This document shows positions 1 to 11,815 of a stretch of DNA of 64,000 nucleotides, in pieces. The stretch is from Tupaia tana. Lineage: Eukaryota; Chordata; Mammalia; Scandentia; Tupaiidae. The DNA is taken from the NCBI GenBank assembly GCA_026018925.1, contig JAKSZU010000025.1, forward strand, positions 27,450,696 to 27,514,695, in the 5' to 3' direction. The notes below the pieces were generated by a model. It made no database searches, was not told the DNA's origin, and saw only the letters and a list, made by a program, of their open reading frames with translations. Position numbers and translations under genes: made by a program. The stretch's first letter is position 1. Each line of letters starts with the position of its first letter.

Positions 1-1039
1 AGTGCTCTGGCAGCACTATGGGAAAGGACCAGGCTGGAGCCAATCTAGAGCCAGAGAGAGCGGTGGAGAGGTCGGTGCACTCCAGCAGGAAGGAGACGGT
101 GGGTAGCCGAGCCACGGCGGGCCCAGCGAGGGCGCACAGGGGGATGTCATCCGAGAGCCTTCCAGGTCACTGGTATAGGTCTTTGTTATAGGTTGAACAA
201 AAACAAAAACAATAAAATGCTATCGTAGTTCTGTAGGCTTTAGAGTTTACAAAATATTTCTATGGAGAGATTTAATCAATTAGTCTATACATTGCTCTTT
301 GAGGGCTAGACCAGATAATTCTGATGAAAGAGAAAATAATAATGTCACCCCCCCACACACACACTCACTTCTAATCTAAGGCCAAGTTTTGTTCGTGATA
401 ACTCTTAATTCTTACTGATCACCTAATTAATCCCAGAGAGATCTAAGGCTTGAAAATGCAAATATTACACTTTTTGTTCCAGGGTTAATTTGTATTTACC
501 ATCCACAGTTTGGCAAATGATTTTCTGTTTTCACCATGAATATGTATAGCTCGCTTTTAGCAACCAGAAACACTTTGTTTTTTTATATTCTGCTTTATGT
601 TCTGCCTGTAGCAGTATTGACATGGGGAGCATTCTGCTAATTAAGACTGGGTAAATTATAAACAGCAAATTTAGAGGCAATTGGTTGACTGGGGAAATAT
701 ATGCGGAATACAACGTGGGTCCCATCAGATGTTTCCAAGTATTCACTGATTGTACTTTTAATACAGAAACGCCATGGGACTTTTTAGCCACCCTATCCTA
801 CTTATAGGATTGCCTCATTTGAAATTAGAGTTATAATTTAATGAGTACTTAAGAACTAGAAGGCATTGAGTTAGAAATCCCGTCTGACATAGCAGAGTAA
901 AATGTTCTTCCTTTGTTTTCTTTCTTTCTTTCTTTCTTTTTTTTTTTTTTTTTTAATGTCTCCTATAGAATCTCACAGAGAAGAAATTGAGGTGAATATG
1001 TTGCATTGTAGCTGTGGGTAACTCAGAGCTATTTCACGT
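1..1039. other. unique DNA, no gene seen
   Basis: The first 170 bases are GC-rich with scattered CpG; the rest is AT-rich. A short CA run lies near 353-364 and a (TTTC)n/poly(T) stretch at 919-954. No open frame with recognisable content and no repeat family is recognised. The GC-rich first 170 bases could be the edge of an exon or an old repeat, but no splice pair is convincing. Confidence 0.5.
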
Positions 1040-1047
1040 ACACCTTA

Positions 1048-1314
1048 ATTTTTTCTTTTTCTTTTTCTTTTTTTTTTTTTTTAAGATTTTTGCTATAGTA
1101 TGGGTGCATGTGCTCACCCGGGAGACAGACAGAAAGCAAATAATCACCCCCTGGGGGGATGGCCACACCACAATCCCTTCTTCTCCATTCTCCTCTCGGG
1201 ATTTGGGGCACGCATGCTCACATGCCTAGTGTGAGTTTCAAGCTCCCGAGTCCAGGACTCTGGTCGACCCTGTGGGTGCGCAGCAACATAACCATTCCGC
1301 CACCTGCTGGTCCC
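1048..1314 (-). mobile_element. long tRNA-derived SINE, full length, minus strand
   Basis: Read on the minus strand it has the complete layout of the window's main SINE: tRNA-like head, a body with the CCCC/GGGG inverted repeat, a TC-rich run, the CTATAG-containing end module and an A tail (here a T/C run at 1049-1082). An 8-bp target duplication, ACACCTTA, flanks it at 1040-1047 and 1315-1322, which fixes the ends. Non-coding; open frames through it are by-products. Confidence 0.88.
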
Positions 1315-1322
1315 ACACCTTA

Positions 1323-2390
1323 TAAGTAAAACACTGTAGGCTCTGGAAGTTCCATGATGTGCCAAACAGTGGGCGATTTAGTAAGAGACCAAAGGCTTCT
1401 GAAGTCTGAAACTTTTCTGTCTATGACTTGTCGCCCTTGGAAGATCTTAAATGCCACTCTTTTGGACTGATTAATTCACTTGGAGCTCAGTTTACTTTTA
1501 AAATTCTAATACGCCAGGGCCAGGCAGTTAACTGTAAGGGTTACGCATTTGTGCACCTTCAGTGCGAATCGACCCGCCACGTGGTTCCCCCAAGAGCTGG
1601 TTTCAGTGAAGGGGTGATTAGAAGAGCCGAGCTGGTAGGGAGGGCTGCAGAGCGTACCCGTGGGGGAGACAGCTCTGGAGACCACGGCGAAGCTCAGGGT
1701 CGCCGTACTGAATCGGAGTGGCTCTGCAGAAACCGTACAGTAGGTATTCGTCAAATTCAACTTTTAGTTGCAAAGAGCTTGAAAATTGATGGCAACTTAG
1801 TTCAGAAAATGTATCGTTTCTCTCTAAATATTAACTCTTCTTCTCCTTTGGCCTGAAACGTTCTTCCCTGATGTTCAAATAAACTTTCTTACTCTCTCCA
1901 CGTCCTTGCTTAAACGGCCCTTTCTCCACCGTGCTTGAATGCGGCACCTACGCCGGCCGCCTGGTCTCCACAGCACGCACCGCTGGCTTGTTTGTTCATG
2001 GGTGGGCTGGGTGGATGCCGCTCTGTGAAGGCCGGAGGCGGGCTGGTTTTCCTCTCGAGGGCTGGGGTGTGCTCGGCCCCTTCAGGTGTCAGGCAGCGTT
2101 TATGGAATGAAGAGGGCGACTGAGAGTATCTCGTGCAGTCCTAAGGGAATGGAAGAGCCACGTTAGTTGTCAGACCGGAGGAGTCCTATACGGACTGACG
2201 CTACGGAGGGTCCAGTCCCTGTGATTCAGCCCTGAGTAGTCAGGGTTCTCGCCTGCAGCATGCCAGATCGGGCTTTGCTGCCTTCCGTGGTCGTTAGGAA
2301 TAACACAGAATATGTCAAGTCTAGTCAAGGGAAGACTATTTGAAAATGCGTGTATGGTTTATAGCTAATAGAGTTAGCTGAATTTTACAC
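1323..2390. other. unique DNA with a mildly CpG-rich part
   Basis: No repeat recognised. Around 1550-1740 CpG dinucleotides are more frequent than nearby. An open frame at 1428-1856 (142 codons) contains one RNP1-like octapeptide but no other RRM feature, so it is not called a gene. Confidence 0.45.
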
Positions 2391-2392
2391 AG

Positions 2393-2625
2393 TTCTGCCA
2401 GAGGGTGGGTGTGCTCACTGGAGAGACACAGAGAGAGAGTGACGGGGGACCTGCTCCCAGCAGCGCGTGATCAAACCACAGTCGCCTCTGCTCCGCTTCA
2501 GGACTGGGGGCGTGCAGGCGTGCACACCCACCCCGATATGCTCTCAGCTCCCTGGGTCTGGGATTTGAACTGTGCAGTTGGCCATGTGGGACACAGCTCC
2601 CTAACCACTGCGCTACTGCACTGAC
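2393..2625 (-). mobile_element. older tRNA-derived SINE, minus strand
   Basis: The minus-strand head (gggtcagtgcagtagcgcag..., B-box-like run at about 2563-2573) and the GA-rich segment at 2419-2440 match the long SINE layout, but divergence is high and the A tail is gone. Probably an older subfamily copy. Confidence 0.6.
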
Positions 2626-2639
2626 CCAATCTGAAAGCT

Positions 2640-2929
2640 TTCTCTTTTCTTTGGAGAGAGAGTTTTTGGCTGTAGGGCACGTTTGTTTGCCAGAGGGACA
2701 AAGATGGAGAGGCAGAACGTGAGAAATGACCTCTTCCCCCGGGGAGGATGCCACGTTGCTCTCCCTTCTCCTCCCTCCTCTTCTTGGGATCTTGGGCACG
2801 CATGCACACGTGCCTGGTGTGAATAGTAAGCCACAGAGTCTGGGGCTCAAAATGCGGCCACTACGGGGAGTCTAGTCGACTATGTGGGAGTCTAGCGATG
2901 TAACCATTATGCCACCTCCTGGTCCCCCC
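2640..2929 (-). mobile_element. long tRNA-derived SINE, minus strand
   Basis: Complete layout with the 3' end module at about 2655-2690, GGCACGCATGCACACGTGCC-type body text and a head ending in CCACCTCCTGGTCCC. Imperfect 10-bp duplication AATCTGAAAG / AGTCTGAAAG at 2628-2637 and 2930-2939. Moderately diverged. Confidence 0.82.
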
Positions 2930-3073
2930 AGTCTGAAAGTTTTAATTCATGGTCTTCGTAATTAATTTTCTGTTTTATAATTCTATTTCTTTTGAGCAAA
3001 ATTGTGTCATCTTCACCACATGGAAAGAGAAAGGTAAGCAATTTTCCTTTATTAAAGACTTGAGGTCTCATCA

Positions 3074-3290
3074 GGACCAGCGGATGGCGTGATGTTCATG
3101 TTGCTGGACTCCCACGTGGCTTAAACTCACGCTGGGAGCCTGCACATGCGTCCTCATGATCCCGAGAGGAGAACGGAGGAGGGGTTTCAGTGTGGCCGCT
3201 CCTTGGGAGTGATTTCTTGTTTTCTATCCTTCTGTCTTTCTGGTGAATGCGTGTACCATAGAGCAAAAATCTTTGTTAAAAAGAGAGAGA
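3074..3290 (+). mobile_element. long tRNA-derived SINE with head deletion, plus strand
   Basis: Starts GACCAGCGGATGGCGTGATG and keeps the body landmarks GATCCCGAGAGGAGAA and the TC-rich run. About 30 bases of the head, including the B box, are missing between 3112 and 3122. It ends in an A/GA-rich tail. With the minus-strand copy 145 bp upstream it forms an inverted pair. Confidence 0.78.
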
Positions 3291-5250
3291 GAGAGAGATC
3301 CCAGCAGAGTATAGAGACAACTAGGAGAAAAAAACTGCACAAAAAATAGAGATACCAAATTTTGGCCTTCTTCCTGAGTGTTCTGAATAATCACGACTTG
3401 GTACCCTTGACTTGTTTGGGCCTCGTTAAGGGTGATAAGTTATTGTAGGAATAATACTTATGACAGTAAGAAAGGTCCATTAATATCTTAATGTATATGT
3501 TAGCACAACCTGGTTTAGAGACAGGTCTGCAGAAAGGTTGACAAACTCAGATAACGTGCGTTTAAGCAAATTGTAAGAAAGTTCCTCTGTGTGATGAACT
3601 CCATCTAATCCCTCCCATAATGATGATAAAAATTGGATGCAAGTAAAAATAGATGACCCATGTTGCCTGGAGAGCCTGAGAAATGAGCCCAGAGCTGCCT
3701 GAGAACGAGTGAGGAATGAGCTTCAATCTCGTTCATGCACACACACACACACACACGCACACGCACATAAACATGAGGTCTATGTGTGCATAATATACCC
3801 ATATGCACACACAGAAGTATATCTGTATACATGTCACACATTTTTAAAAATCATGTTTTCTTTTCCAGTCTTAGTTTTTTCTCTCTAAAGGATTAGTAAC
3901 ACAGAAGAAAGTACTGACGTTCTTAAGACCTGGAACTAAATCAGACGAGTTCCAAGGAAGAGCGAGAGTTGCTCCTTTTATTTTTTTGGTATCTAAACTA
4001 AGACATGGAATTTATACGAATATCGGTGCTGTTCAGTCTTGTCACCAACTGAATATAAATCAGTGCTTCTCCGTTTGCTCTCAGACGTTGTAGTTTTTGC
4101 TATAGTGAAAGGACCCTGGGGAAGTAAGTAGATATTGATGTTTGGATACAAATACTCAGATACACACACACGAGATTTTAGGGCTTGTTAGACTATACCA
4201 TTTTTATTGTTTAAATTTTAAGAAGATAATGTAATATAGAACCCAGTTTTAATTTAAATAAACGAGGTGTTTTTGGATTAGTAATTTTTTATTGATAAAT
4301 GCAGTGTATACTGGATTCGTAATAGTTATAAACTTTACATAATAAATACCAGCAGAGTATTCTAAATGCCAGTAGATAAAAGAGATTTATTTGTATATCA
4401 TCATTTGCCTGTGGTTAATTAAAAAAAGTAACAACTTACCTAATAAGCTTGAAATAATAGACATGTATTTGTACCCTACAAAAGAACCATGTGTTTCTAA
4501 ATGGCAGCACATTTTATAAAACTTCATATGTTTGGCTAAAGTTCTAAAATTTGAAAATTTTATAGAGCATATTTTTGTTAAGACATTAAAACTGAAACCA
4601 GATATAAAAGTTTAAAGGAAAACAATAATTCTTTGGAGTTGAGCCATAATTTTAGATATTTTTTAAGATTTGAGATTTTAAGACATTTTTTTCCCATGAG
4701 CAAGAATGACAAAGACAGGACCACCACAGTGTCCCAGTGTCAAAATCCACGCCAGGCTTTGCCCACCCCTCACAGGTACACGCACGCCTGGCTCAGGGAG
4801 GTCTTTGCGCATAAACCAGGAACCCTCCTTGTGGGTCAGCTTCTCAGAGCATCAGACATGACTGAAAGTGGCGAACAAGATCTGAAAGAGAGGATGTCAG
4901 ACAAGCTCTCACACGGGCATCGTGCCAGGACCCCAGTTGTAAGCCCTAACTGTCCCACCACCGCAGAGACGCCAGGTCATGACAACTTCTGCGTCTTCTG
5001 TGCATGTTTCTGTAAGTTCAGTTTCTTATCGGCTTCTCAGATGCTTTCTTGGTTTGCTAAGCCACATATTTTGTGGCTTGGAAAATGAGATACTTTTGTC
5101 TCCTTATTCTCTGTGGATTTACATGTGTCTCCTAAAATGCCACTTTGTTTTTATTTTAATTCAGTCTTGTGAGGGAAATAAAGTCAAACGAGAGTAGGGT
5201 CGTCTTCAACTCAAATGGAGCACATTACTTTGCGCATTCTTTTAAATAAT
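3291..5250. other. unique AT-rich DNA, no gene seen
   Basis: Only a CA repeat (separate entry) stands out. The open frame at 4633-5088 (151 codons) has no recognisable domain and no supporting splice or start context. Confidence 0.5.
3737..3768. repeat. CA dinucleotide microsatellite
   Basis: Roughly 15 CA units with two CG interruptions near the 3' end. Confidence 0.9.
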
Positions 5251-5253
5251 TGT

Positions 5254-5466
5254 TTTATTTTATTTATTATTACTGTTTTTTAATTTGACCAGAAAGAGAC
5301 AGAGATAGAGCGACAGAGAGAGAGAAAGAGACAGAGTGACAGAGAGAGAAAGAAAGAGGAGAAAGAAAGAAGGAAAGCAAGAAAGCAAGCCACTAGGTCT
5401 TAGACTCCAACTGCCGTTGGCCATGTGGGAGCCCAGCGCCTCCATCTTCACAGCACCTGCCAGCCC
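5254..5466 (-). mobile_element. short tRNA-derived SINE, minus strand
   Basis: Minus-strand layout is a tRNA-like head, then a long pyrimidine run, then an AT-rich tail, with no long-SINE body. In plus orientation this shows as a TTATTTATTATTAC tail, AATTTGACCAGA, a GA-rich run at 5294-5394 and the head ending near 5466. The purine run is much expanded. Confidence 0.72.
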
Positions 5467-7590
5467 CACAACTGAGCACTTAACTGAGGCTGTGGTGCCA
5501 TCTGTGTGTGAAGGTGATCTGTTCTCTTTGGAGAGGGTCCTTTATTTTTCTCAGCCACGGAAGTCAATCCGAGTGGTCATCACGGAGGAGGGCTTAGAGC
5601 TCAGTCCCTGTAATAGCTTCATGTTCCGTGGGAAGGAAGGACCCAAGGAGGTGATGTGGCCCCAGGGTCATCGGCCAGCACTCGGTGCAGCAGGTCTTCG
5701 GTCTCGTCTGGGTTTCTGAGCACTCTTCTCACCACGCGTACACCGTAGTCGGATGGTCAGTTCCCTGGTCTGTTCTACCGGGTTCTGCTGAGGACCTGGT
5801 CCGAGTTTACTAATCTGCATAATTATTTAGGACCCTCGTACCCCTCTTTCTATGTCAAATAAGAGTTCGCAAGGTCCAGGTCGACCTTTCTGCATCACCT
5901 TTTTCATTCTCTGCATCACCAGATAGTGTTATCTCCAGCATAGAAGAGTGGCCTATGGCTGGGCTCAATGGCTATGTTAAATAAAGGGTTGACTATAGTA
6001 GCATGACCCCTTTTTCATGGAATACCCACATTTTCTCGTGCCCAGAGTTACTAACAATGCTCGTTGACCGTCTACCACGCTCATCCACCAAATGCACAAG
6101 CAAACACAGTATTGATCCAGTACTGCTTTGATTGCAGATGCTGTTGATGAATGGTGTTTATTACCCTTTCAATAACTAAAACTCTTTAACTAAATATTCC
6201 AATAAAGCAACCATTAAAATGCATGCATGCTTTTGTAAAACAGAATACTTACCATAATTTATAATTACCTTGAGACTCTAGAATTATCAGCATAAATGCC
6301 TAAATTCTACCATTATTATTTCCAAAACGTGAAAAGAGAAGCAGACAAATATTCTACTCTATTTTTTGAAATTATGGAACAGCCTCTTTAAAAGGAAAAA
6401 TATTTTTGTGTTATATTTTAAATTGATTTAGCAGAGTTTAAACTGGACGTTAAGTGGCTGGGTATTTTTAATGATATCCTGCCATTATAATAAGGTTATA
6501 CGAAGCGCCTTTGTATTTTGCATATCACCTAAATTGGGCTTTAATCAGAATGCATATTTTAGTAAAGCCAATGTGTGGGGAAGAACAAAGAATGTCCACC
6601 CATATTTATTAAAACTGGTTTTAATTTATGCATGGAGGACCTTCCATTCAGTGTGTAGTTGGCAGATGAAAGAACAGCCGAGAAATGCAAGTGATTTACT
6701 AAAGAGAAAAATAAAATCGCTTTGCCTCTCCTGCTTGACCAATTGCGTTTCTTGGAAATGCAGCTGCGTTTTGTCTGCTCCTGAGGGTGGCGAACACGGG
6801 AAAGGAAGATCTTCACATCCGTTTTCCAAGTTTGCCCAGATCAGATTTAGCATTTGTGAGATCCCTGAAGGCCAACAATTTCTCACAACAGATTCCTGGG
6901 GCCCAAGCTACTGAAATACGTAGTCACTGAAAAGGAAAGCAGAGAGGAGTGAGCAGGGCGAGCTACGGGCTTGAACAGAGAGAAGTGCTGCCAGGAGGCT
7001 GCTCCGGAGAAGGGTGGAGAGGCCAGAGAGCTCCTGGGAACGTGACTCGTGAACACGCAGAGACCGTTAGAAACCCTTCTCTCATCTACCCCCACGAGAA
7101 AGCCGGGTCTGGGAGCCATTTTATTAACCTTTAGGAGATTTTAATTTCAAAGTGTTGCTTCTGCTCCTGAGAGTTCTTGTACTATTCCTGCCACGCTAGT
7201 GGTCAATAATTGAGCGTATTCTGGGGCTTCTGATTCGTGATCTGTGCTGGTTAGCCACTGAGAAGTTCAGGACATCGGGGTCAAACGAGGACTCCAGAAT
7301 CTAGCCATGGGACCTGCCTACCATGTGACATTGGAAAAGAAATGTACCTTTCTCACCTGAGAGGGGAAAATATGGATATACCCGTTTCGAAAGGTCGTGG
7401 GTCGGGTTAAACCTAAGTGTGAAGCGCTCAGAGCGGGTTCTGGCCTGAAGACTCTGCGTCCTTACTGGCCCTCGCTGTTGCTAACAGAGCTAAAATCCAG
7501 CTGTCCCTTCCTGCTAGTTTGCATCTTCTTCTTGTGCCCTATTTTCCAGCAAACTGAGGGTTTTAAAAAACTTTCTTGGTAAATTTAGGG
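5467..7590. other. unique DNA, no gene seen
   Basis: Mostly AT-rich from 6100 to 6900, resembling conserved non-coding sequence in composition only. Open frames at 5336-5719 and 6471-6914 show no known motif. No repeat recognised. Confidence 0.45.
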
Positions 7591-7596
7591 CTTCTT

Positions 7597-7808
7597 TTAC
7601 TTTTTTTCCCTTGCAGAGAGAGAAACAGAAACAGAGACAAAGGTAGGGTAAGAAAGAGAGAGAGGGGCTTTTTGTTTGTTTAGACAGGGGCTCACCTGAC
7701 GCACACACCCCATGGCACTCAGGTTGGCCTAGGAATTGAACCCAGCCTCCCACGTGGCCACCAGTTTCCTCAGTGGTAGCACGACCTGTGTCCCACCATG
7801 GCCAGGTC
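7597..7808 (-). mobile_element. possible older tRNA SINE, minus strand
   Basis: A pyrimidine/purine run with GAGAGAGAAACAGAAACAG is followed by a reversed head whose B-box-like GGTTCAATTCC (minus strand) lies near 7733-7743 and whose start reads GGGACACAGG. The body differs from the main SINE, suggesting an older or different family. Confidence 0.45.
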
Positions 7809-10029
7809 TCTAGAACAATCCCATTTCTAATTCTTTGCTCGTGCAATTCTATCTCCCTGAATTAACTTCCTCTTCAGTTCCCACTTTGCTAGATTGGCCC
7901 TAGCATACATGCCGCTTCTCAAACTGCCCTTTCTCACAAATTAAATGTCTCTCGATTGAATTTGCCGTGATATCTTTGATACGACATTTCTCATACTGCC
8001 TCGCAAACTCTTTGTGGAATAAGGAACGTTCGAAAACAGTGCTTCCTGGGTCCCGCGAGTCTGTAGGTCGTGTCTTCCTTTATAGGACACTGCATGCACT
8101 TCGCACTTTCCTCCGGATGGTCTCAACACCGTGTACGTGTGCCCTGGGTCACCTGTGGAACAACCTCCTTGTTGAGTCTTGGTGTGCCTTTCTAATGCCC
8201 TTGTGTGCTTTCTTGTCTGCAGGCAACTCCAGAAGGGATGGATGACCCAAGACCTCACCTGGCAAGGTAAGACCCAAGTTTCAGAATACTTCAAATGCGG
8301 AGGCACCGTAGGTGGAGATGAGTCTCGCCCACGAGGTTTAGGCTCACCAAAGCACCCCCGCTCTTGGGACCACCTTCACACAGTGAATCCGTGTGTCGGG
8401 GACAGTTTTAGTTGTTTCTGTTGCAGCTGTCCGCACTTCAGTGGGAGTGAGTGTGGTGGTGACTGTGCCCCAGTGGAAGCGTTTTCTCCTCTCACATTGT
8501 AGCTCGAGGTGCCCCACTTCACTATCGGCTCCCGGATCGAGAACAATCTTGCTGTTCATAACAGAATTAGAAGGGGTAATGACGGTGAGTGAGACGATGG
8601 CTCAGCGCAGCGAAGGCCGGAGGACTCAGGTCCATGTGGCTGGAGAGATCTAAGTAGAAGAATAAGGCGGAGTGACATTAGAGAGGTCAAACCTTACCCC
8701 AGACTGTGGGGCTCCGGAAGCCACTGAAAGGCTTGGCTTTTTGTCCAAGTCTGTGGGGGCCGTTGGACAGGTTGCAGCACGGAAGTGTGATCTGGTCTGG
8801 GTTTAACTAGGATTCTTCTGACCCGTGTGCCTAGAACTGGCTTAAAGGTGTCGAGAACTGAGGCAAGAAGACAAGTGGAGGGCTGCCATAGACGGGCAGC
8901 AGTGCCCGAGCCAGGGTGGGGACAGTGGGGCTGTAAGAGAAGCTCGCCTGCTGGGTGTGGTTTTATGACTGGGCCTACAGGAGTTGCTGATGCTCTGTCT
9001 TTACGTGGAGAATGAGAGGCGAGGGGAGTTACGGATGGCGCCATTCCTTTCGATTTGAAATAATGTGGCTTCCATTAACATAAGTATGAAAGTGACACCT
9101 TTTGCATTTTCTAAGTAGCACTGTGAAGATCATAATTTAAACCACCAGTGGGTGTCCACCGTAATCTCCCTCCATCCGAAGGAATTAGTTCATCTTTTGA
9201 TTGTAAGAAATACTGGCGTACGGATAAATCACAAAGCATTTGGAGACAGATCACAGTCCTGGTCATGCATTTTCAGGACACACGGTTTCATACGGCTATT
9301 GATTTCTCCGGGTTTCTATGATGTGTTTTGAAAACTGAATATGGTCATATCTGGAAAAGAAGGTTCAGAGAATTGAACAAAGTAATGTCCATAAAATATA
9401 TAATTTATCGTCTTAGCTGGCACATAAATTGTATTCAGAAGAAGTTACTTCTCTTTCCTGAAGGTATTTTGATTAGCTGTGCTAAAATGGCAGAGTCTAA
9501 GCTAGAGACCCAAGGTCTGACTCGGTCAGAAAGATGAGCCATGAGAGGAGAGGTGGGGCCAGCCACTCCAAAAATCTGAGGCAGTGGTTGGCACACAGAG
9601 CGGGGACCTCATGGCCCGGGAACGTGAGTAAAACCGGTATCTGCGTATGTGTGGCGGCCAGCGGAGAGCCTTGGGGGCAGACGCAGCAGGTGGTGAGCCG
9701 GGAGAACATCTGAGGCTTGTGAAGATCAGGGCAGCCGGAGAAAAGACGCACCCTGGGAGGAAAATGATAGATTTTACTCTTCAGTGAGTCGTTCTTTAAG
9801 GAATCCGATGATACGCTCCGTCTTACGAAATCTTTCTAGTACAATATTTCGGTTTCTCAATGGAATTCAAGCCCAGGTTCAAGTTTAAGAACCTTTTTCA
9901 CAACTTCATAGAACTGATCTCTTCTTAAGGAATTTAAACAAACTATATAAATAAAATAGAAATAATCGCACATGTGCTATAGACCATATATGCGCCTGTA
10001 CATAGACTTAGGCCTGGCCCGGTTGCTGT
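7809..10029. other. unique DNA apart from one candidate exon
   Basis: No repeat recognised. It contains the 44-nt splice-bounded segment described separately. Overlapping open frames on both strands in 7941-9044 lack recognisable domains. Confidence 0.45.
8223..8266 (+). other. candidate 44-nt exon with strong splice sites
   Basis: Upstream lies a CTAAT branch-like motif (8192-8196), a pyrimidine-rich tract and TTTCTTGTCTGCAG ending at 8222. Downstream the sequence is CAAG followed by GTAAGAC at 8267, a near-ideal U1 site. The 44 nt are open in two of three frames (ATPEGMDDPRPHLA or QLQKGWMTQDLTWQ); the third has a stop. Length is not a multiple of three. No partner exon is seen, so it may be part of a long non-coding RNA, a distant gene's microexon, or chance. 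Confidence 0.3.
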
Positions 10030-10228
10030 TTTTTGTTTTTTAATTATTTTTATTTAATTTTATTCATTCATTCATTCATTTGTTTTTAATTTGACCAGAG
10101 ATAGACACACACACACACACTGGGGAGGGGGGGAGTGAGAAACCAAGCCACCATGTCTGGGACTCAAACCATGGTCGGCCATGTGGGAGTTTCCAGCACC
10201 TTAACCACCAAGCCACCTGCTGGTCCCC
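10030..10228 (-). mobile_element. short tRNA-derived SINE, minus strand
   Basis: AT-rich tail with a (TTCA)n run at 10067-10080, AATTTGACCAGAGA, a CA run replacing part of the pyrimidine stretch, then the reversed head through CCACCTGCTGGTCCC. A degenerate CTGTTATTTTT-like duplication may flank it. Confidence 0.78.
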
Positions 10229-11221
10229 ATCCCTGTTATTTTTAAAGTACTCAAACCTAAAGTCTTGAGAGAAGGCATCGTCGGGGGCAATGTGTTTGGT
10301 AGAGGACCTGCAAAGCGGATTCACAGCATCTGGTCAGGGCAAACTGAAGCCCCCTGCCAGATCTGTGACAGGGCAGTCCTTGCCGGTCTTCAGACTTCCT
10401 TTTGGGCGAGGGGCAGGTCTCTGCAGCAGAGGATGAGGCTGTGCCTTGGGGAGGGCACAGCACAGCTCGCCTCCTGTACAATTCCACTGAGGAGCCAGCC
10501 TGCAGGGCGAGCCCCAGAAAAGTCCTGTGCATTTCAATCAGCGCCCCACTCCCCATCTCACCTAATTAGCTCTTCACATCAGTGGAGTGCTCAGTTTGCT
10601 TCTGATGGGTCGTCTGTATCCTGCTGGGGCTTCTCGGCAGTCCATCAAATTAAAAATGTCAGCCTGTTCCTTGGTGGATGGTGGGCAGTAAAGTCAGACT
10701 TCTCCGAAGCCGGGGAAGTAGATGAGCGTCCGGTAATTGAAGAGTGGGGTGACAGTTAGAGTCTCCCAGGTACCACAGTACCCTAAGAACCCCACTCTGC
10801 AGCGTGGAAGCTGGAATCCCGTCCTACTTGTGGTAATAAGAGAGACTCTGAGAGAAAGAGCCGGCACTCCCTGTAATAGCCTTGAAAGAGCAAATGCATA
10901 CCACCCAGCAGTGGCCTCAGCCTCCAGGTTTGTGATTCAGCAGTCATGCATGTGGTTCTCAGCCCTGTATCACAAGTTCATTAGTCACTGAGTAACTGCT
11001 TTATGCACCTCAGATCTATTGACTTCAGAAGATGCATACTTGAGTTGTATTCCAGTTGGATGAAAAATATACATTATTTTTTATGTATTGTAGTATTATT
11101 TAGTATTTACATGTGTATAAGACCTTGTATAAAGTGTCGTTTAAAACCAAGCTAGGTCCCCTTACATAGGCTCATGTGCTACTTTGAATGGTACAACTTA
11201 GCTCAACTATAATTAACTCAT
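10229..11221. other. unique DNA, no gene seen
   Basis: GC-moderate to 10990, AT-rich afterwards. The open frame at 10265-10759 has no recognised family features. Confidence 0.45.
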
Positions 11222-11231
11222 AATTTTGTAT

Positions 11232-11385
11232 TTTTTAGAGAATTATTTATTTATTATTTGGTTTGACTGGAGAGATGTAAAAGAGGGAGAGGGACTGAGA
11301 AAATAAGCCACCAGGTCTGGGACTTGAATTGCAGTCGACCACGTGGGAGTCCAGTACCTTAACCACTATGCCACCTGCTGACCGC
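11232..11385 (-). mobile_element. short tRNA-derived SINE, minus strand, complete
   Basis: Tail (TTATTTATTATTTGG), purine run AGAGGGAGAGGGACTGAG, then the reversed head with TCGACCACGTGGGAGTCC and GCCACCTGCTG. A perfect 10-bp duplication AATTTTGTAT at 11222-11231 and 11386-11395 fixes the boundaries. About 154 bp, which sets the size of the short family. Confidence 0.87.
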
Positions 11386-11397
11386 AATTTTGTATCT

Positions 11398-11530
11398 TTT
11401 TTCAACATCTAGCTTCTTTATTAGACTCTAATTAACTTGAGAATAGGAGCCATAGCTATATTTTAGTCCCTTTCTATCACTAGCATTTAGTAGAAAATAA
11501 ATATTTGTAGAGTAAGTCGAAGAAATAAAA
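11398..11530 (+). mobile_element. L2 3' end fragment
   Basis: The wording TTATTAGACTCTAA, GAGAATAGGAGCCATAGC and AATAAATATTTGTAGAG follows the typical ending of mammalian L2 elements. Diverged; limits approximate. Confidence 0.55.
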
Positions 11531-11635
11531 TTGAAACTTAATGGCTGTCTTCCACTTTCAGAAAAATATTCTGTTTTACTTCTGTTCTTTTTAAATGTTG
11601 ATGAAAACTTTTGAGAAAACACAGAGAAGGAGCCA

Positions 11636-11815
11636 GACTGTTGCACGGTGGTAAAGCGCAGTGGTCTGTGAGGGAAGGCTGTCAGTTCGGTCCCGAGACC
11701 TGCTCACATGTTACCTGATCTGGGGCTGAACTGAGGCTCCTGGGGAGTCCGGGGATGGTGTCTGTCTCCCTCTCCCCTGGAATAAGTAAGTCACCCTAGC
11801 AAAGCTCGAACAGCA
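11636..11815 (+). mobile_element. possible older tRNA SINE, plus strand
   Basis: A tRNA-like head (GCACGGTGGTAAAGCGCAG as A-box region, AGTTCGGTCCCGAGAC as B-box region), a body, then GTCTGTCTCCCTCTCCCCTGG and an AT-rich end. Different from the main SINE body. Confidence 0.45.

Noticed and set aside
1428-1856. Open frame with an RNP1-like octapeptide (KGYAFVHL)
   Set aside because: No RNP2, no RRM fold text around it and no further similarity. Best taken as chance.
2374-2850. 158-codon minus-strand open frame
   Set aside because: Made of two head-to-tail SINE copies.
4633-5088. 151-codon open frame as a possible retrogene
   Set aside because: No poly(A), no target duplication, no recognisable protein.
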